This document shows positions 34,581-44,616 of a DNA stretch of 54,860 nucleotides, one piece after another. The notes under the pieces were generated by a model. The model saw only the letters and a program-made list of their open reading frames with translations. It was not told the DNA's origin and ran no database searches. The DNA lies in contig CACEZB010000008.1 in assembly GCA_902563835.1 (NCBI GenBank), positions 1 to 54,860 of the forward strand, written 5' to 3'. A program made the translations under genes and the position numbers. Each line of letters opens with the position of its first letter. The first letter of the stretch is position 1. This DNA is from an uncultured SAR86 cluster bacterium (GTDB lineage Bacteria > Pseudomonadota > Gammaproteobacteria > Magnimaribacterales > D2472).

Positions 34581-36197
34581 ATGATTGGAGACATGCAAAA
34601 ATGGACGCCTAATGTTGCTGGAATTATTGAGCACGCTAGAGAAATTCATCCAAAAACAGAAGTTATTAGTAGATTAGTATCAGGTGAAATCCATAGAACA
34701 AATTATGAAGAAGTTTGTATTAGATCTAGAAAGTTAGGATCAGCCCTTGAAAAAGATGGTGTAAAGAAGGGGGACGTAGTTGCAACATTGGCCCTCAATA
34801 CATATAGACATCTTGAAATGTATTATGGTATTTCTGGAATGGGAGCAATAACCCATACTCTTAATTTTAGATTACATCCAGAACAGGCAATATACATAAT
34901 CAATCATGCCGAAGATAAAATTATTTTTGTAGAACTTCCATTTGTTCCTATATTAGAAGGGCTTCAAGATAAATTAGCCACAGTAGAAAAATATATTGTT
35001 TTATGTGAAGAGGGCGAGATGCCAGAAACTTCATTAAAAAATGTTATCTCTTATGAAGAGTATATTAAGGATGGAGATGAGAATTATGATTGGCCAGAAT
35101 TAGATGATGATGCAGCATGTGCACTTTGCTATACGTCTGGGACCACAGGAAATCCAAAAGGGGTGCTTTATAGCCATAAATCAAATGTAATTCATGCTCA
35201 GGCAGCATTAACAGCAATGACTATCAAACCAGATGATTCAATTCTTATGGTTGTACCCTTATTTCATGTTCTAGCATGGGGAATTCCTTATTTTGGACCA
35301 ATGAATGGCCTTAAATTGGTTATGCCAGGAATGCAAATGGAAGGAGAGCCTTTGTATGAATTAATAGATAAAGAAGATATAACATTAGCATTTGGTGTCC
35401 CAACAATATGGATGGGCTTATTAGCATATTGTAGAGATAACAATAAAATTTTATCCTCAGTTAAGAATACTATTATTGGAGGTTCTGCTTTGTCATTAGC
35501 AACTCTCCAAGAATTTGATGAAGTGCATGATGTGAATGTAATACATGCATGGGGCATGACTGAAATGAGTCCATTAGGCACAACAAATGTTCCAACTCCT
35601 GAAATGGAAGATATGAGCAAAGAAGAAAAATATGCAATTCAGTTAAAACAAGGTAGACCAATTTACGGAGTAGAATTGAAAGTTGTTGACGATCAAGGAA
35701 ATGAACTTCCGAAAGATGGAGAATCACAAGGCCATTTAATGGTTAGAGGGCCATGGATTCTTCAAAAATATTTTAAAGCTGATAAAGATGCTGTCGATGC
35801 AGAAGGGTGGTTTGATACCGGAGATATATCTGTTTTAGATGAAGACGGATACATGACTATTAAAGATAGAGCCAAGGATGTAATTAAATCAGGAGGTGAA
35901 TGGATTAGCTCAATCGATCTTGAAAATGCAGCTTTTGGACATCCTGAGGTTGCTGAGGCATGTGTTGTTGGAATTCCTCATCCAAAATGGGATGAAAGGC
36001 CAATGTTGTTTATAGTGACTAATTCTGGAGAACCAATTGAAAAAGATAGCATTATAGAATTTTTAAGCGATAAGGTTGCCAAATGGTGGTTGCCTGATGA
36101 GATTATTTTCTTAAAAGAGCTTCCACATGGTGCAACAGGCAAGCTTCAGAAATTTGAACTAAGAGAAGAATATAGCAACCATTATATGGAGAAATAA
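34581..36197 (+). CDS. Fatty acyl-CoA ligase (AMP-binding, AlkK-like)
   Basis: Activates a fatty or other carboxylic acid to its CoA thioester via an acyl-adenylate. 538 residues. The ATP loop Y184[10 protein letters not shown], [10 protein letters not shown] (A5-type motif), GWFDTGDI and the C-terminal lysine motif [12 protein letters not shown] are intact. The overall pattern ([12 protein letters not shown] near residue 95, [14 protein letters not shown]) is that of medium/long-chain ligases of the AlkK group. Followed one base later by a MaoC hydratase, so the two probably act in the same acyl-CoA degradation or conversion route. Confidence 0.9.
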   Translation: MIGDMQKWTPNVAGIIEHAREIHPKTEVISRLVSGEIHRTNYEEVCIRSRKLGSALEKDGVKKGDVVATLALNTYRHLEMYYGISGMGAITHTLNFRLHPEQAIYIINHAEDKIIFVELPFVPILEGLQDKLATVEKYIVLCEEGEMPETSLKNVISYEEYIKDGDENYDWPELDDDAACALCYTSGTTGNPKGVLYSHKSNVIHAQAALTAMTIKPDDSILMVVPLFHVLAWGIPYFGPMNGLKLVMPGMQMEGEPLYELIDKEDITLAFGVPTIWMGLLAYCRDNNKILSSVKNTIIGGSALSLATLQEFDEVHDVNVIHAWGMTEMSPLGTTNVPTPEMEDMSKEEKYAIQLKQGRPIYGVELKVVDDQGNELPKDGESQGHLMVRGPWILQKYFKADKDAVDAEGWFDTGDISVLDEDGYMTIKDRAKDVIKSGGEWISSIDLENAAFGHPEVAEACVVGIPHPKWDERPMLFIVTNSGEPIEKDSIIEFLSDKVAKWWLPDEIIFLKELPHGATGKLQKFELREEYSNHYMEK

Positions 36198-36198
36198 T

Positions 36199-36660
36199 AT
36201 GCTAAAAGTTGTAAAACCATCAGAAATTGATTCAGTAATTGGGACTGAAATAGGTGTATCAGACTGGGTTACTATTGATCAAGAAAGAATAAATAAATTT
36301 GCAGATGCAACAATGGATCATCAGTTTATTCATGTTGACCCTGAACAAGCAACGCCAGTATTTGGGTCAACCATTGCGCACGGATTTCTTTCATTATCTT
36401 TGGTTGCTGGAATACCATTCACTCAAGAGATAGGGATGGTGCTTGAAGGAACTAAGATGGGACTTAATTATGGCTTAGATAAAGTGAGGTTTTTAAGTCC
36501 GGTACCTGTAGATTCAAAAGTAAGAATCCACATGAAGTGTATTGATATTACTGAAAAGAACCCAGGTCAATATCTTGCAAAGACAGAAGTAACTATGGAA
36601 ATTGAAGGTGTTGAGAAGCCAGCATTCGTTGCTGAAACTCTCAGTATGTTTATAACGTAA
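36199..36660 (+). CDS. MaoC-like (R)-specific enoyl-CoA hydratase
   Basis: 153-residue single hot-dog domain protein. The hydratase-2 motif has D40 and H45 in FADATMDHQFIHVDPE, and F-G-S-T-I-A-H-G-F follows. The domain hydrates enoyl-CoA, probably of the acid activated by the upstream ligase. Translated from an ATG one base after the ligase stop; ends four bases from the convergent gatB 3' end. Confidence 0.9.
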   Translation: MLKVVKPSEIDSVIGTEIGVSDWVTIDQERINKFADATMDHQFIHVDPEQATPVFGSTIAHGFLSLSLVAGIPFTQEIGMVLEGTKMGLNYGLDKVRFLSPVPVDSKVRIHMKCIDITEKNPGQYLAKTEVTMEIEGVEKPAFVAETLSMFIT

Positions 36661-36664
36661 ATTA

Positions 36665-38092
36665 TTAATTTAAAAGGTTTTTTAGTATTTCGTTTATACT
36701 TTTCGGGTTTGCTTTACCTTGAGTTTCTTTCATTACTTGTCCAACAAAGAATCCAAATAATTTATCTTTTCCAGCTTTATATGAAGCAACCTGGTCTGGA
36801 TTTGAATCTACCACCTTTTTAGCTATTTCTTCAAGTAATGATTCATCTTGAATTTGTACAAGACCCTTTGATTCAATTATTTCATCAACATCAGAACCAC
36901 TTTCCCAAACTTCTTCAAGAACTGATTTAGCAATTTTTCCAGAAATAGTATTATCAGAAATTCTTTCGATTAATTTCCCAAAGTTTTCTGGAGTTAAATT
37001 AGATTCATCAATATCTATATTATCTTTATTTAAAAGCGCACTAATATCTCCAACCAACCATTTAGCAACTAATTTAGCATCATCAGTTTTTGAAGATGCT
37101 TCTTCAAACATATTAGCCATTGTTTTGGATGAAGATATAATTTTTGCCTCGGATTCTTCAAGACCAATTTCTGTAATATATCTTTTTTCTTTCTCTTCTG
37201 GGAGTTCTGGTAGATTATCTTTAATATCCTTTAGTTCTTTATCTGATATTACTACTGGAAGAAGATCTGGACATGGAAAATACCTATAATCATTAGCTTC
37301 TTCTTTTGAACGCATCGACCTAGTTTCATTTTTTTCACTATCATAAAGTCTTGTTTCTTGAACTACAGATTCACCACTTTCAATAACTCTTATTTGTCTA
37401 TCAATTTCATAATTAATTGCTTTTTCAATAAACTTAAAAGAATTTATGTTCTTTAACTCAGCCCTTGTGCCAAGTTCTTTGTCTCCACTTTTTCTCACAG
37501 AAACATTTACATCACATCTCATCGATCCCTGTGCCATATTTCCATCACAGATATCTAAGAATGTTACAAGCTGTCTAATAGCTTTAAAATAAGACACAGC
37601 TTCTTTTGCATTTGATATTTCAGGTTCTGAGACGATCTCTAATAGGGGAGTGCCAGCCCTATTTAAATCAACACCAGTTTTACCTTCAAATAAATCATGA
37701 ATTGATTTTCCTGCATCTTCCTCTAAATGAGCTCTTGTAATATTAATAACCCTTTCATATTCATCTGTTGCAATTTTAATTGAGCCTTTTTCAACAATAG
37801 GCTTGGTCATTTGGGTAATTTGATATCCTTTTGGAAGATCTGGATAGAAGTAATTTTTTCTATCAAATGACGATTCTTGATTTATTTCGGCTCCGGTTGC
37901 AAGCCCAAATCTAATCGCTTTATAAAATGCTTCTTTATTTGCTACAGGCAGGACTCCTGGTAATCCCATATCAACTAAATCAACATGTGTATTTGATTCA
38001 GCTCCAAATTCTGTAGACCCTCCAGAAAATAATTTAGACTTTGTTGAAAGCTGAACATGAATTTCTAAACCTATAACAGTTTCCCAGCTCAT
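36665..38092 (-). CDS. gatB: Aspartyl/glutamyl-tRNA amidotransferase subunit B
   Basis: Phosphorylates mischarged Glu-tRNA(Gln) or Asp-tRNA(Asn) and transfers ammonia from GatA. 475 residues: GatB/E catalytic domain from the start (VIGLEIHVQLSTKSKLFSG), the RADLEDA-like region replaced by ITRAHLEEDAGKS, MRCDVNVSVR, and helical plus YqeY-like tail (about 330-475) for tRNA binding. Overlaps gatA by four bases (ATGA). Confidence 0.96.
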   Translation of the reverse strand: MSWETVIGLEIHVQLSTKSKLFSGGSTEFGAESNTHVDLVDMGLPGVLPVANKEAFYKAIRFGLATGAEINQESSFDRKNYFYPDLPKGYQITQMTKPIVEKGSIKIATDEYERVINITRAHLEEDAGKSIHDLFEGKTGVDLNRAGTPLLEIVSEPEISNAKEAVSYFKAIRQLVTFLDICDGNMAQGSMRCDVNVSVRKSGDKELGTRAELKNINSFKFIEKAINYEIDRQIRVIESGESVVQETRLYDSEKNETRSMRSKEEANDYRYFPCPDLLPVVISDKELKDIKDNLPELPEEKEKRYITEIGLEESEAKIISSSKTMANMFEEASSKTDDAKLVAKWLVGDISALLNKDNIDIDESNLTPENFGKLIERISDNTISGKIAKSVLEEVWESGSDVDEIIESKGLVQIQDESLLEEIAKKVVDSNPDQVASYKAGKDKLFGFFVGQVMKETQGKANPKSINEILKNLLN

Positions 38093-39540
38093 TCTTTCAC
38101 TCCTTCAGGTGTATACATGTGCCAGTTTGTTGAAGTTTGAAACATATGTGCAAAGTTTAAGATTGAACTTTCATCAAGAAAATTACCAATGATCTGAATA
38201 CCAGTAGGTTTATTATCAACATTTCCATTTGGTATAGATATAGCTGGCAAACCAGCAAGGTTTGCCGAAATTGTAAATAGATCCTCTAAATACATTTGGA
38301 TCGGGTCACTACCTTTAGAACCCATTTCAAATGCAGGACCCCTTGTAGTTGGAGTCATAATCACATCTATATTAGAAAAGGCTTTATCAAAGTCATTTTT
38401 TATAAGTCTTCGAACTTGTTGTGCTTTTTTATAATAAGCATCGTAGTAACCAGCCGAAAGAACATATGAACCGATTAAGATTCTTCGTTTAACCTCATCA
38501 CCAAATCCTTCTGACCTAGATTTAATATAAAGCTCTTCTAAGTCCTTAGGATCCTCAGATCTTCTTCCAAATTTAACTCCATCAAATCTCGATAAATTTG
38601 ATGAGCATTCTGCTGGAGCAACGACATAATATGTAGGAACTGAAAGAGAAAGATTTGGTAAAGATATATCTATTAAATTTGCGCCTAGCGCCTCAAACTC
38701 TTTTAAAGAATCTTGATACACTTTTACCACTTCATTGTCTAAACTTGATAAATCTAAATCTTTTACGATTCCAATTTTTTTATTTTTTAAAGGTTGATTT
38801 AAATTTTCTTCAAAATTTGGAATATCATCATTTAAAGATGTTGTATCTTTTTCATCATGAGAGCACATTTGATTTAAAAGCAGGGCACAATCTTCTGCTG
38901 TTCTTGCCATTGGGCCTGCTTGATCTAGACTTGAAGCAAAAGCAATCATTCCCCACCTAGAGATTCTTCCATACGTCGGCTTAAGGCCTGTTATTCCACA
39001 AAGTGAAGCTGGTTGCCTGATTGAGCCTCCAGTATCAGTGGCAGATGCTGCTGGGACTATACCGGCAGACACTGCAGCCGCTGAACCTCCAGAGCTCCCC
39101 CCTGGAACTAAATTTTCCCCCCATGGGTTTTCAACATTACCAAAGAAACTAGTTTCATTCGAGGAACCCATAGCAAATTCATCCATATTAGTTTTACCTA
39201 TAGAGATGCAGCCTGCATTTTCAAGATTTTCAATTACGGTTGCTGAATAGGGCGGGATAAAATTATTTAATATTCTTGAACCACAGGTTGTTCTAAGGTC
39301 TTTTGTACAAAAAAGATCTTTTTGAGCAATTGGAATTCCTGCAAGAGGTAGATCTGAAGGATTGTTATCTAATTCTTCAGATTTTTTAAGAGAAGGTTCT
39401 TTATTAAGTGTTATAAAAGCATTTAAATGTTTATTTTCTTCTATATGGCTGTATACCTCTTCAATTACTTCTTTATTTGATATCTCTTTTTGAGAAATCA
39501 TTTTTTTAATCTCTTTTATTGTTTTATATTTTATCGTCAC
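38089..39540 (-). CDS. gatA: Aspartyl/glutamyl-tRNA amidotransferase subunit A
   Basis: Amidase subunit that releases ammonia from glutamine or asparagine. 483 residues. The Ser-cisSer-Lys triad is visible: K74 in IAQKDLF, S149 in GGSSGGSAAAV and S173 in DTGGSIRQPAS, a constant five-residue offset from the Staphylococcus numbering. The start codon is GTG and overlaps the gatC stop (GTGA). Confidence 0.96.
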   Translation of the reverse strand: MTIKYKTIKEIKKMISQKEISNKEVIEEVYSHIEENKHLNAFITLNKEPSLKKSEELDNNPSDLPLAGIPIAQKDLFCTKDLRTTCGSRILNNFIPPYSATVIENLENAGCISIGKTNMDEFAMGSSNETSFFGNVENPWGENLVPGGSSGGSAAAVSAGIVPAASATDTGGSIRQPASLCGITGLKPTYGRISRWGMIAFASSLDQAGPMARTAEDCALLLNQMCSHDEKDTTSLNDDIPNFEENLNQPLKNKKIGIVKDLDLSSLDNEVVKVYQDSLKEFEALGANLIDISLPNLSLSVPTYYVVAPAECSSNLSRFDGVKFGRRSEDPKDLEELYIKSRSEGFGDEVKRRILIGSYVLSAGYYDAYYKKAQQVRRLIKNDFDKAFSNIDVIMTPTTRGPAFEMGSKGSDPIQMYLEDLFTISANLAGLPAISIPNGNVDNKPTGIQIIGNFLDESSILNFAHMFQTSTNWHMYTPEGVKE

Positions 39541-39818
39541 TCAACTACCCTAGGCACAAGAAAATAATCATCATTAGATGAAGGAGCTATTTCTAATAAC
39601 TCTTTCTTAAGATTTTTAGCAGTTACTTGGTCGGTCCTTGTTTTTGCTGTTTTTTCTAGAGGATTTGTTAAAGGCTCTACATTGGAGGTATCAGCATCGT
39701 TTAATTGATCAACAAATTCAATAATATTGTCTAAATCTTGTACGATTTTTTTTTCTTTTTCATTATCAATACTTAGCCTTGATAAGTAAGATATAGTTGT
39801 TACTGTTTTCTTGTCCAT
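39537..39818 (-). CDS. gatC: Aspartyl/glutamyl-tRNA amidotransferase subunit C
   Basis: Small belt protein that stabilises the GatA-GatB interface. 93 residues; the LSRLSIDNEKEKKIVQDLDN helix and the ...EPLTNP...R.D.V pattern are typical. First gene of the gatCAB operon, divergent from mreB. ATG at 39818. Confidence 0.93.
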   Translation of the reverse strand: MDKKTVTTISYLSRLSIDNEKEKKIVQDLDNIIEFVDQLNDADTSNVEPLTNPLEKTAKTRTDQVTAKNLKKELLEIAPSSNDDYFLVPRVVE

Positions 39819-39826
39819 ATATAGGA

Positions 39827-39836
39827 TATTATTATA
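39827..39836. promoter_or_regulatory. Overlapping divergent -10 elements between gatC and mreB
   Basis: The minus strand reads TATAAT (39831-39836), 12 bases from the gatC ATG; the plus strand reads TATTAT (39827-39832) toward mreB. -35 elements are unclear. AGGAAAT precedes the mreB GTG. Confidence 0.4.
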
Positions 39837-39900
39837 GTTTAGTGGGAAGATATTAACCTAACTAACATATTAATTAAATTATTTTATTTTAGGAAATTAC

Positions 39901-40950
39901 GTGAAATTTAACTTATTAAAGATGGTTGGAGGAGCTTTCTCTAATGATTTATCTATAGATCTAGGAACAGCAAATACTTTAATCTATACCAGAGATGTTG
40001 GAATAGTATTAAATGAACCCTCTGTGGTTGCAATAAGAGAGTCTAGAGGACAAAAAACTGTAGTAGCTGTAGGTACTGAAGCAAAAAAAATGTTAGGAAG
40101 GACTCCAGGCAATATTAAAGCGATAAGACCTCTCTCAGAAGGCGTTATAGCAGATTTCCAAGTAACGGAAAAAATGTTACAACATTTCATTGCAAAAGTT
40201 CATGAAAAGTTATTTATAAAACCAAGTCCAAGAGTATTAGTTTGTGTTCCATGTCGATCTACACAAGTAGAGAGAAGAGCGATAAGGGAGTCAGTCCTAG
40301 GCGCAGGGGCAAGAGATGTTAAATTGATTGAAGAACCAATGGCTGCAGCAATTGGTGCTGGCTTACCTGTTGAAGAGGCAAGCGGCAATATGGTTGTTGA
40401 TATTGGAGGCGGGACATCTGAAATAGCAATTTTATCTCTTAATGGAGTTGTTTTTTCTGAATCAGTAAAAATAGGTGGAGATAAAATGGATGAATCTATT
40501 ACCTCATGGATTAGAAGAAATTATGGATGTGTAATAGGAGACTCAACTGCTGAAAAAATAAAATATACTATTGGATGCGCTACTGCAGAATCAGATAAAA
40601 CTGAAATGTCTATAACTGGAAGAAACTTAGCAGAAGGCATACCAGAAACATTCACAATAAATAGTGAACAGATTTTTGAGGCCATGAAAGATCCTTTATA
40701 TGGAATTGTTAGAGCAATAAGAAATGCTTTAGAGCTTTCTCCTCCAGAATTAGCTGCGGATATTGCAGAAAGAGGTATTGTATTAACAGGCGGTGGAGCA
40801 TTGTTAAGAGACCTAGATAAATTAATATCAAATTCTACTGGCATACCAGTAATAATTGCCGAAGATCCATTAACATGTGTTGCTAGAGGGGGCGGACAAG
40901 CTCTTGAAATAATGAGTAAATACAATATAGATCTCTTATCCACAGAGTAA
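39901..40950 (+). CDS. mreB: Rod shape-determining actin homologue MreB
   Basis: Forms membrane-bound filaments that direct lateral peptidoglycan synthesis. 349 residues (E. coli 347). Actin-type phosphate loops [12 protein letters not shown] and [12 protein letters not shown], and the adenosine motif [12 protein letters not shown], are present; the amphipathic N-terminus [13 protein letters not shown] supports membrane binding. Start codon GTG with AGGAAAT upstream. First gene of mreBCD; six bases before mreC. Confidence 0.97.
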   Translation: MKFNLLKMVGGAFSNDLSIDLGTANTLIYTRDVGIVLNEPSVVAIRESRGQKTVVAVGTEAKKMLGRTPGNIKAIRPLSEGVIADFQVTEKMLQHFIAKVHEKLFIKPSPRVLVCVPCRSTQVERRAIRESVLGAGARDVKLIEEPMAAAIGAGLPVEEASGNMVVDIGGGTSEIAILSLNGVVFSESVKIGGDKMDESITSWIRRNYGCVIGDSTAEKIKYTIGCATAESDKTEMSITGRNLAEGIPETFTINSEQIFEAMKDPLYGIVRAIRNALELSPPELAADIAERGIVLTGGGALLRDLDKLISNSTGIPVIIAEDPLTCVARGGGQALEIMSKYNIDLLSTE

Positions 40951-40955
40951 TTTAA

Positions 40956-41792
40956 ATGACTAGGATTTCACCATCCCCTGGTCAAAAAATAATCTATTTA
41001 TTATTAATCTTTTTAGGTAGCTTTATCCTATATGTTGATATAAATACTAATAATTTTCAAAAGATAAAGAATGGCTTTAATTCATTTAAAATTTCATCAT
41101 TCTTTTTCATTAAAAGTTTTTCTATAAATCCAATTATAGATTTTAAAAACCATTTTCAATTCAAAGATAAATTAATAAAAGAAAATAAAAAACTTCACAC
41201 AGCCCTAGAAAAAAGTTATTTAGAAAAATATTTAATATCACAGGATAGCAAATTCTTTAAAGATCCTAAGTTTTTAGAAGAAAAATTAGATCAAAACAAT
41301 CTTAATAAGCCGTTTTATATTGCCCAATTAAAAAACTTAGACCCAAATATTTTTAATTGTTGCGATAAACATAGAATGCATATTCAATTATTAACAGCAT
41401 CCAACGAAAGTCTTATTGAGGGTGTTGTTTTTAATACTTCAGGAGTTATTGGCCATATAATTCATGAAACGAATTACAAAGAAGTAATGTTACTTACAGA
41501 TGTTTCTCATTCATTGCCGATCAAAAACATTTCTGAAGATTTTTATTGCAACGCAAGAGGAAGTGGAATTTCAGATTATGTAATTTGTAACTATAACCCA
41601 TTGGTTTTAAACAAAAAAATGGAAATAGGTCAAAATTTTTTAACTTCTGGTTTTGGAGGAATCTATCCAAAAGATATAAAAATTGGGATTTTAGAAGATA
41701 TTAAGGTTATTGACTCAAATAATATAGAACTGAATATTAAACTATCTTCAAACCCTTTGAATAGTAATTTATTTGGAGTTATAAATTTTTAA
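40956..41792 (+). CDS. mreC: Rod shape-determining protein MreC
   Basis: Periplasmic bitopic protein bridging MreB and the elongasome synthases. 278 residues: one N-terminal membrane helix (about 10-30), a coiled-coil segment (about 65-90) and a C-terminal beta domain with VIGHIIHETNYKEVMLLTD and GQNFLTSGFGGIYPKDI, which are MreC landmarks. Diverged in sequence but position confirms it. Its stop overlaps the mreD ATG by one base (TAATG). Confidence 0.92.
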   Translation: MTRISPSPGQKIIYLLLIFLGSFILYVDINTNNFQKIKNGFNSFKISSFFFIKSFSINPIIDFKNHFQFKDKLIKENKKLHTALEKSYLEKYLISQDSKFFKDPKFLEEKLDQNNLNKPFYIAQLKNLDPNIFNCCDKHRMHIQLLTASNESLIEGVVFNTSGVIGHIIHETNYKEVMLLTDVSHSLPIKNISEDFYCNARGSGISDYVICNYNPLVLNKKMEIGQNFLTSGFGGIYPKDIKIGILEDIKVIDSNNIELNIKLSSNPLNSNLFGVINF

Positions 41793-42265
41793 TGAAAAAT
41801 TATATAAAAATTATTTTTATTATTGCGATTATTAATTTTATTGAATTAAGTATTTCTAATACATTATCAAGAGCCTACATAATTTTTCCTTTAACTTTTT
41901 TGTCTTATTCATATTACGTTTATAAATCTCATCAAAACATCAATCCAATAGAAGCTTTTTTATTTGGCCTGTTTGTAGATTTGATATCAAATTCTTATTT
42001 TGGACTAAATACAATATTATTTTGTTTAATAACATATTTAATAAATATATATTCAAATTCTTTTAAATTATTCTCTAATTTACAAATTTGTATTTTTTTT
42101 GGTCTTTCTGCTGCATCTTATGTAGGTTTTACTCAATTAATAATAAATTTATATAATTTTTCATATTTGACTTTATTCGTTAGCGCAGTATTTAATATTT
42201 TCTTTAGTATCCTTATTGCAGTTATCTCAATGTATTCGGGGAATCTTATAAATATTAGAAAATAA
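41792..42265 (+). CDS. mreD: Rod shape-determining protein MreD
   Basis: Integral membrane partner of MreC. 157 residues, about five hydrophobic helices; FLFGLFVDLISNSYFGLNT (near 52-71) is the recognisable MreD core. Little else is conserved, as is usual for this family, and synteny settles the call. Confidence 0.88.
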   Translation: MKNYIKIIFIIAIINFIELSISNTLSRAYIIFPLTFLSYSYYVYKSHQNINPIEAFLFGLFVDLISNSYFGLNTILFCLITYLINIYSNSFKLFSNLQICIFFGLSAASYVGFTQLIINLYNFSYLTLFVSAVFNIFFSILIAVISMYSGNLINIRK

Positions 42266-42267
42266 AA

Positions 42268-44616
42268 ATGATAATAAAGAAACTATTAATTAGTTTGGTC
42301 TCAATATTTATAATTTTCATATCATTTGTATTAATAATTTATACATTATTTATATATAAGCCAGAAAATTTAGTTCAATTTATAGATAGATTTCTATTGA
42401 AGGAATACAAAATACAATACCAAGATATATCTTCAGAAAGTCAACTACTGGAACTTAAGTTAGGCTTTAATGATTTACTTTTAGCAAATAATAAAAATAA
42501 AGTAATTATAAAAGTAGAAAGAATATACCTTAGTATTGATTTTTTAAGAACATTGGCTAACAGGTATTTATATTTAAACGCTTTAGATATAGAAGGTATC
42601 TCTTCCAACAATCAAACAAATTCAAAATCAAAGGATAGTTTTAAAATAAGAATAGGCAACTTAAGCATTCAAACAGAGGATTTTATCTTTCAAAGCAATG
42701 AAAGTTATATTAATAACATTAATGGCAACACCTCAATTACAAATTTTAATGGAAAATTAAATAATATTTTTTTTAAGAATCTCAAGATTTTTAATAAACC
42801 TAATTCAACCAAGTTTTTTTATTCAGGAGTTTTTAATTTCAATGAGAAAGTAATTCAAGAAGAGAATCTAATCGATTTAAAAAATTTTTCTGATTATATA
42901 ATTAATCTTAGTCTTGAAAGCGTAGGTTTTTTTGAAAGAGAATCAGGAAATCTTAAAAGTTTAAATAAATATAAATTTATTGATTCCAAGTTAATTACTA
43001 TAGATGATTATCTCATTGATGATATTAATTTAATTTTATTTACAAATATAGATGATAAGTTGACAGGTTTATTTACATCATCTTTACCAGATCAAGATTT
43101 AAAGGGCTCAATATTAATAGAAAATGAAAGAATTGAGCTTCGTTCAATTTTAAGATATGAAATGTCTGAATTATTAGACTATTCAAAATATTTTGCATTA
43201 GATGGATATGAAGAATTCAGATCAAAGATAGAAATCAAGGATGGAAAAGTTTCATTAGACCTAAAAACCAATTCTTTAAATACAAAGATATCGTCAATCT
43301 TAAAAGATCTAGAGAAACCTAAGAATAAGAGATTAGATATTTCTATTAAAATTGATGATCTTTCAAGACCAACTTATTTTATAAAGAGTGATTTTTATAA
43401 CTCATTTTTAGGAGAAAAAAATAATGGTTACTTCGTATTTGGTAATAATGATGAAAATGTAATTAAAAACAATAACTTTGCTGACGGATTCCATATTTTT
43501 TTAAACCTTACTAAATTAGATGTTAATGATTTATTAATCGATGGAATCGATAACGATCCTAATAATTTAAGATCGATTAATTTAAGAATAAAAGATTTTG
43601 ATTTCTTTAAAAATATATATTCAAATCAGAATATAAAAATAGATTTATTAGACAATGGATTTAATATAATTTTTTCAGGGAAGGGCCTTAATGGTTCAAT
43701 AAGAGAAGACAGTACTGGATTTATAAGAGTTGATGTTTATGATACAAAATTTGAGTTCAAAGGTATTGATATTATTGAATCTCAAAGTAACTTTAATGTT
43801 GAAAATGTTAACCTTAGATTCGTTGGCAAAAATATCCAAACATATGATGATACCTTTCAGGATATTGATTTTTATTTATTAAGGAATGAGAAGATAACAA
43901 CTATAGATAATATAAAAATTTCAAGTAGAAATTTGAACATAGGGCCATATAACAATACTGAGAAAGCTTATATTAGCTATAACAATATAACTGATATGTA
44001 TAAGGTAAGAGGGTCTTATGAGTTAAATAACTCAGATTATCCATTTAAGGATTTAATTAATTATGATTTTGAATTTTTATCAACTGATCTAAATATTCAA
44101 TGGGTAAGCTTAGAAAAGTTAAAAAATATAGAAGGAAATATTAAATTCCTTATTAAGGACTTTGAATCTAAGGCAACTCTGCCAGATTCTACTTTTCTAA
44201 AGGCATTAAAGATTTTTAATTTAAATGCAATTATTGAGAATATAAATAATGAAACAAGTATTACCTCACCAAATTTATATATAAATAGAGCAGAAGGTAA
44301 TTTTTATATTGGTAAAAATAGAGCATTGATTAGTGATCCAATTAAGGTTGAAACTTCTGAAGCTAAAATGAGATGGCTTGGGGAAGTGATTAAAGATACA
44401 GATGGGTTATTAAACGAATTAAGTTTAGATCTTGAGATGAGATTAAAAGTTTCTGAAAATATTCCTTGGTATGCTGCAATTTTTGGAGGAATTCCTGCTT
44501 TAGCAGGAGGCTTATTTTTTGAGAATATATTCGACGAAAGACTTGATGATGTTTCAACATTCAAATTTAAATTAAGTGGCTCTATAGAAGAGCCAATAAT
44601 AGAAAGATTAGATTAA
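42268..44616 (+). CDS. yhdP: AsmA-like YhdP family protein, short form
   Basis: One N-terminal membrane helix (about 5-30) anchors a large periplasmic beta-rich domain, followed by a C-terminal AsmA-like region ending near AAIFGGIPALAGGLFFEN and FKFKLSGSIEEPIIE. YhdP helps move phospholipids from inner to outer membrane as a bridge-like protein. In E. coli yhdP lies a few genes after mreBCD; here it follows mreD by two bases. At 782 residues it is much shorter than E. coli YhdP (about 1266), so the bridge would have fewer repeats. The middle is highly diverged. It overlaps the convergent mgtE by nine bases. Confidence 0.75.
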   Translation: MIIKKLLISLVSIFIIFISFVLIIYTLFIYKPENLVQFIDRFLLKEYKIQYQDISSESQLLELKLGFNDLLLANNKNKVIIKVERIYLSIDFLRTLANRYLYLNALDIEGISSNNQTNSKSKDSFKIRIGNLSIQTEDFIFQSNESYINNINGNTSITNFNGKLNNIFFKNLKIFNKPNSTKFFYSGVFNFNEKVIQEENLIDLKNFSDYIINLSLESVGFFERESGNLKSLNKYKFIDSKLITIDDYLIDDINLILFTNIDDKLTGLFTSSLPDQDLKGSILIENERIELRSILRYEMSELLDYSKYFALDGYEEFRSKIEIKDGKVSLDLKTNSLNTKISSILKDLEKPKNKRLDISIKIDDLSRPTYFIKSDFYNSFLGEKNNGYFVFGNNDENVIKNNNFADGFHIFLNLTKLDVNDLLIDGIDNDPNNLRSINLRIKDFDFFKNIYSNQNIKIDLLDNGFNIIFSGKGLNGSIREDSTGFIRVDVYDTKFEFKGIDIIESQSNFNVENVNLRFVGKNIQTYDDTFQDIDFYLLRNEKITTIDNIKISSRNLNIGPYNNTEKAYISYNNITDMYKVRGSYELNNSDYPFKDLINYDFEFLSTDLNIQWVSLEKLKNIEGNIKFLIKDFESKATLPDSTFLKALKIFNLNAIIENINNETSITSPNLYINRAEGNFYIGKNRALISDPIKVETSEAKMRWLGEVIKDTDGLLNELSLDLEMRLKVSENIPWYAAIFGGIPALAGGLFFENIFDERLDDVSTFKFKLSGSIEEPIIERLD

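Noticed and set aside
40521-40943. 140-codon minus-strand ORF inside mreB
   Set aside because: Lies wholly antisense to a highly conserved gene, without start signals.
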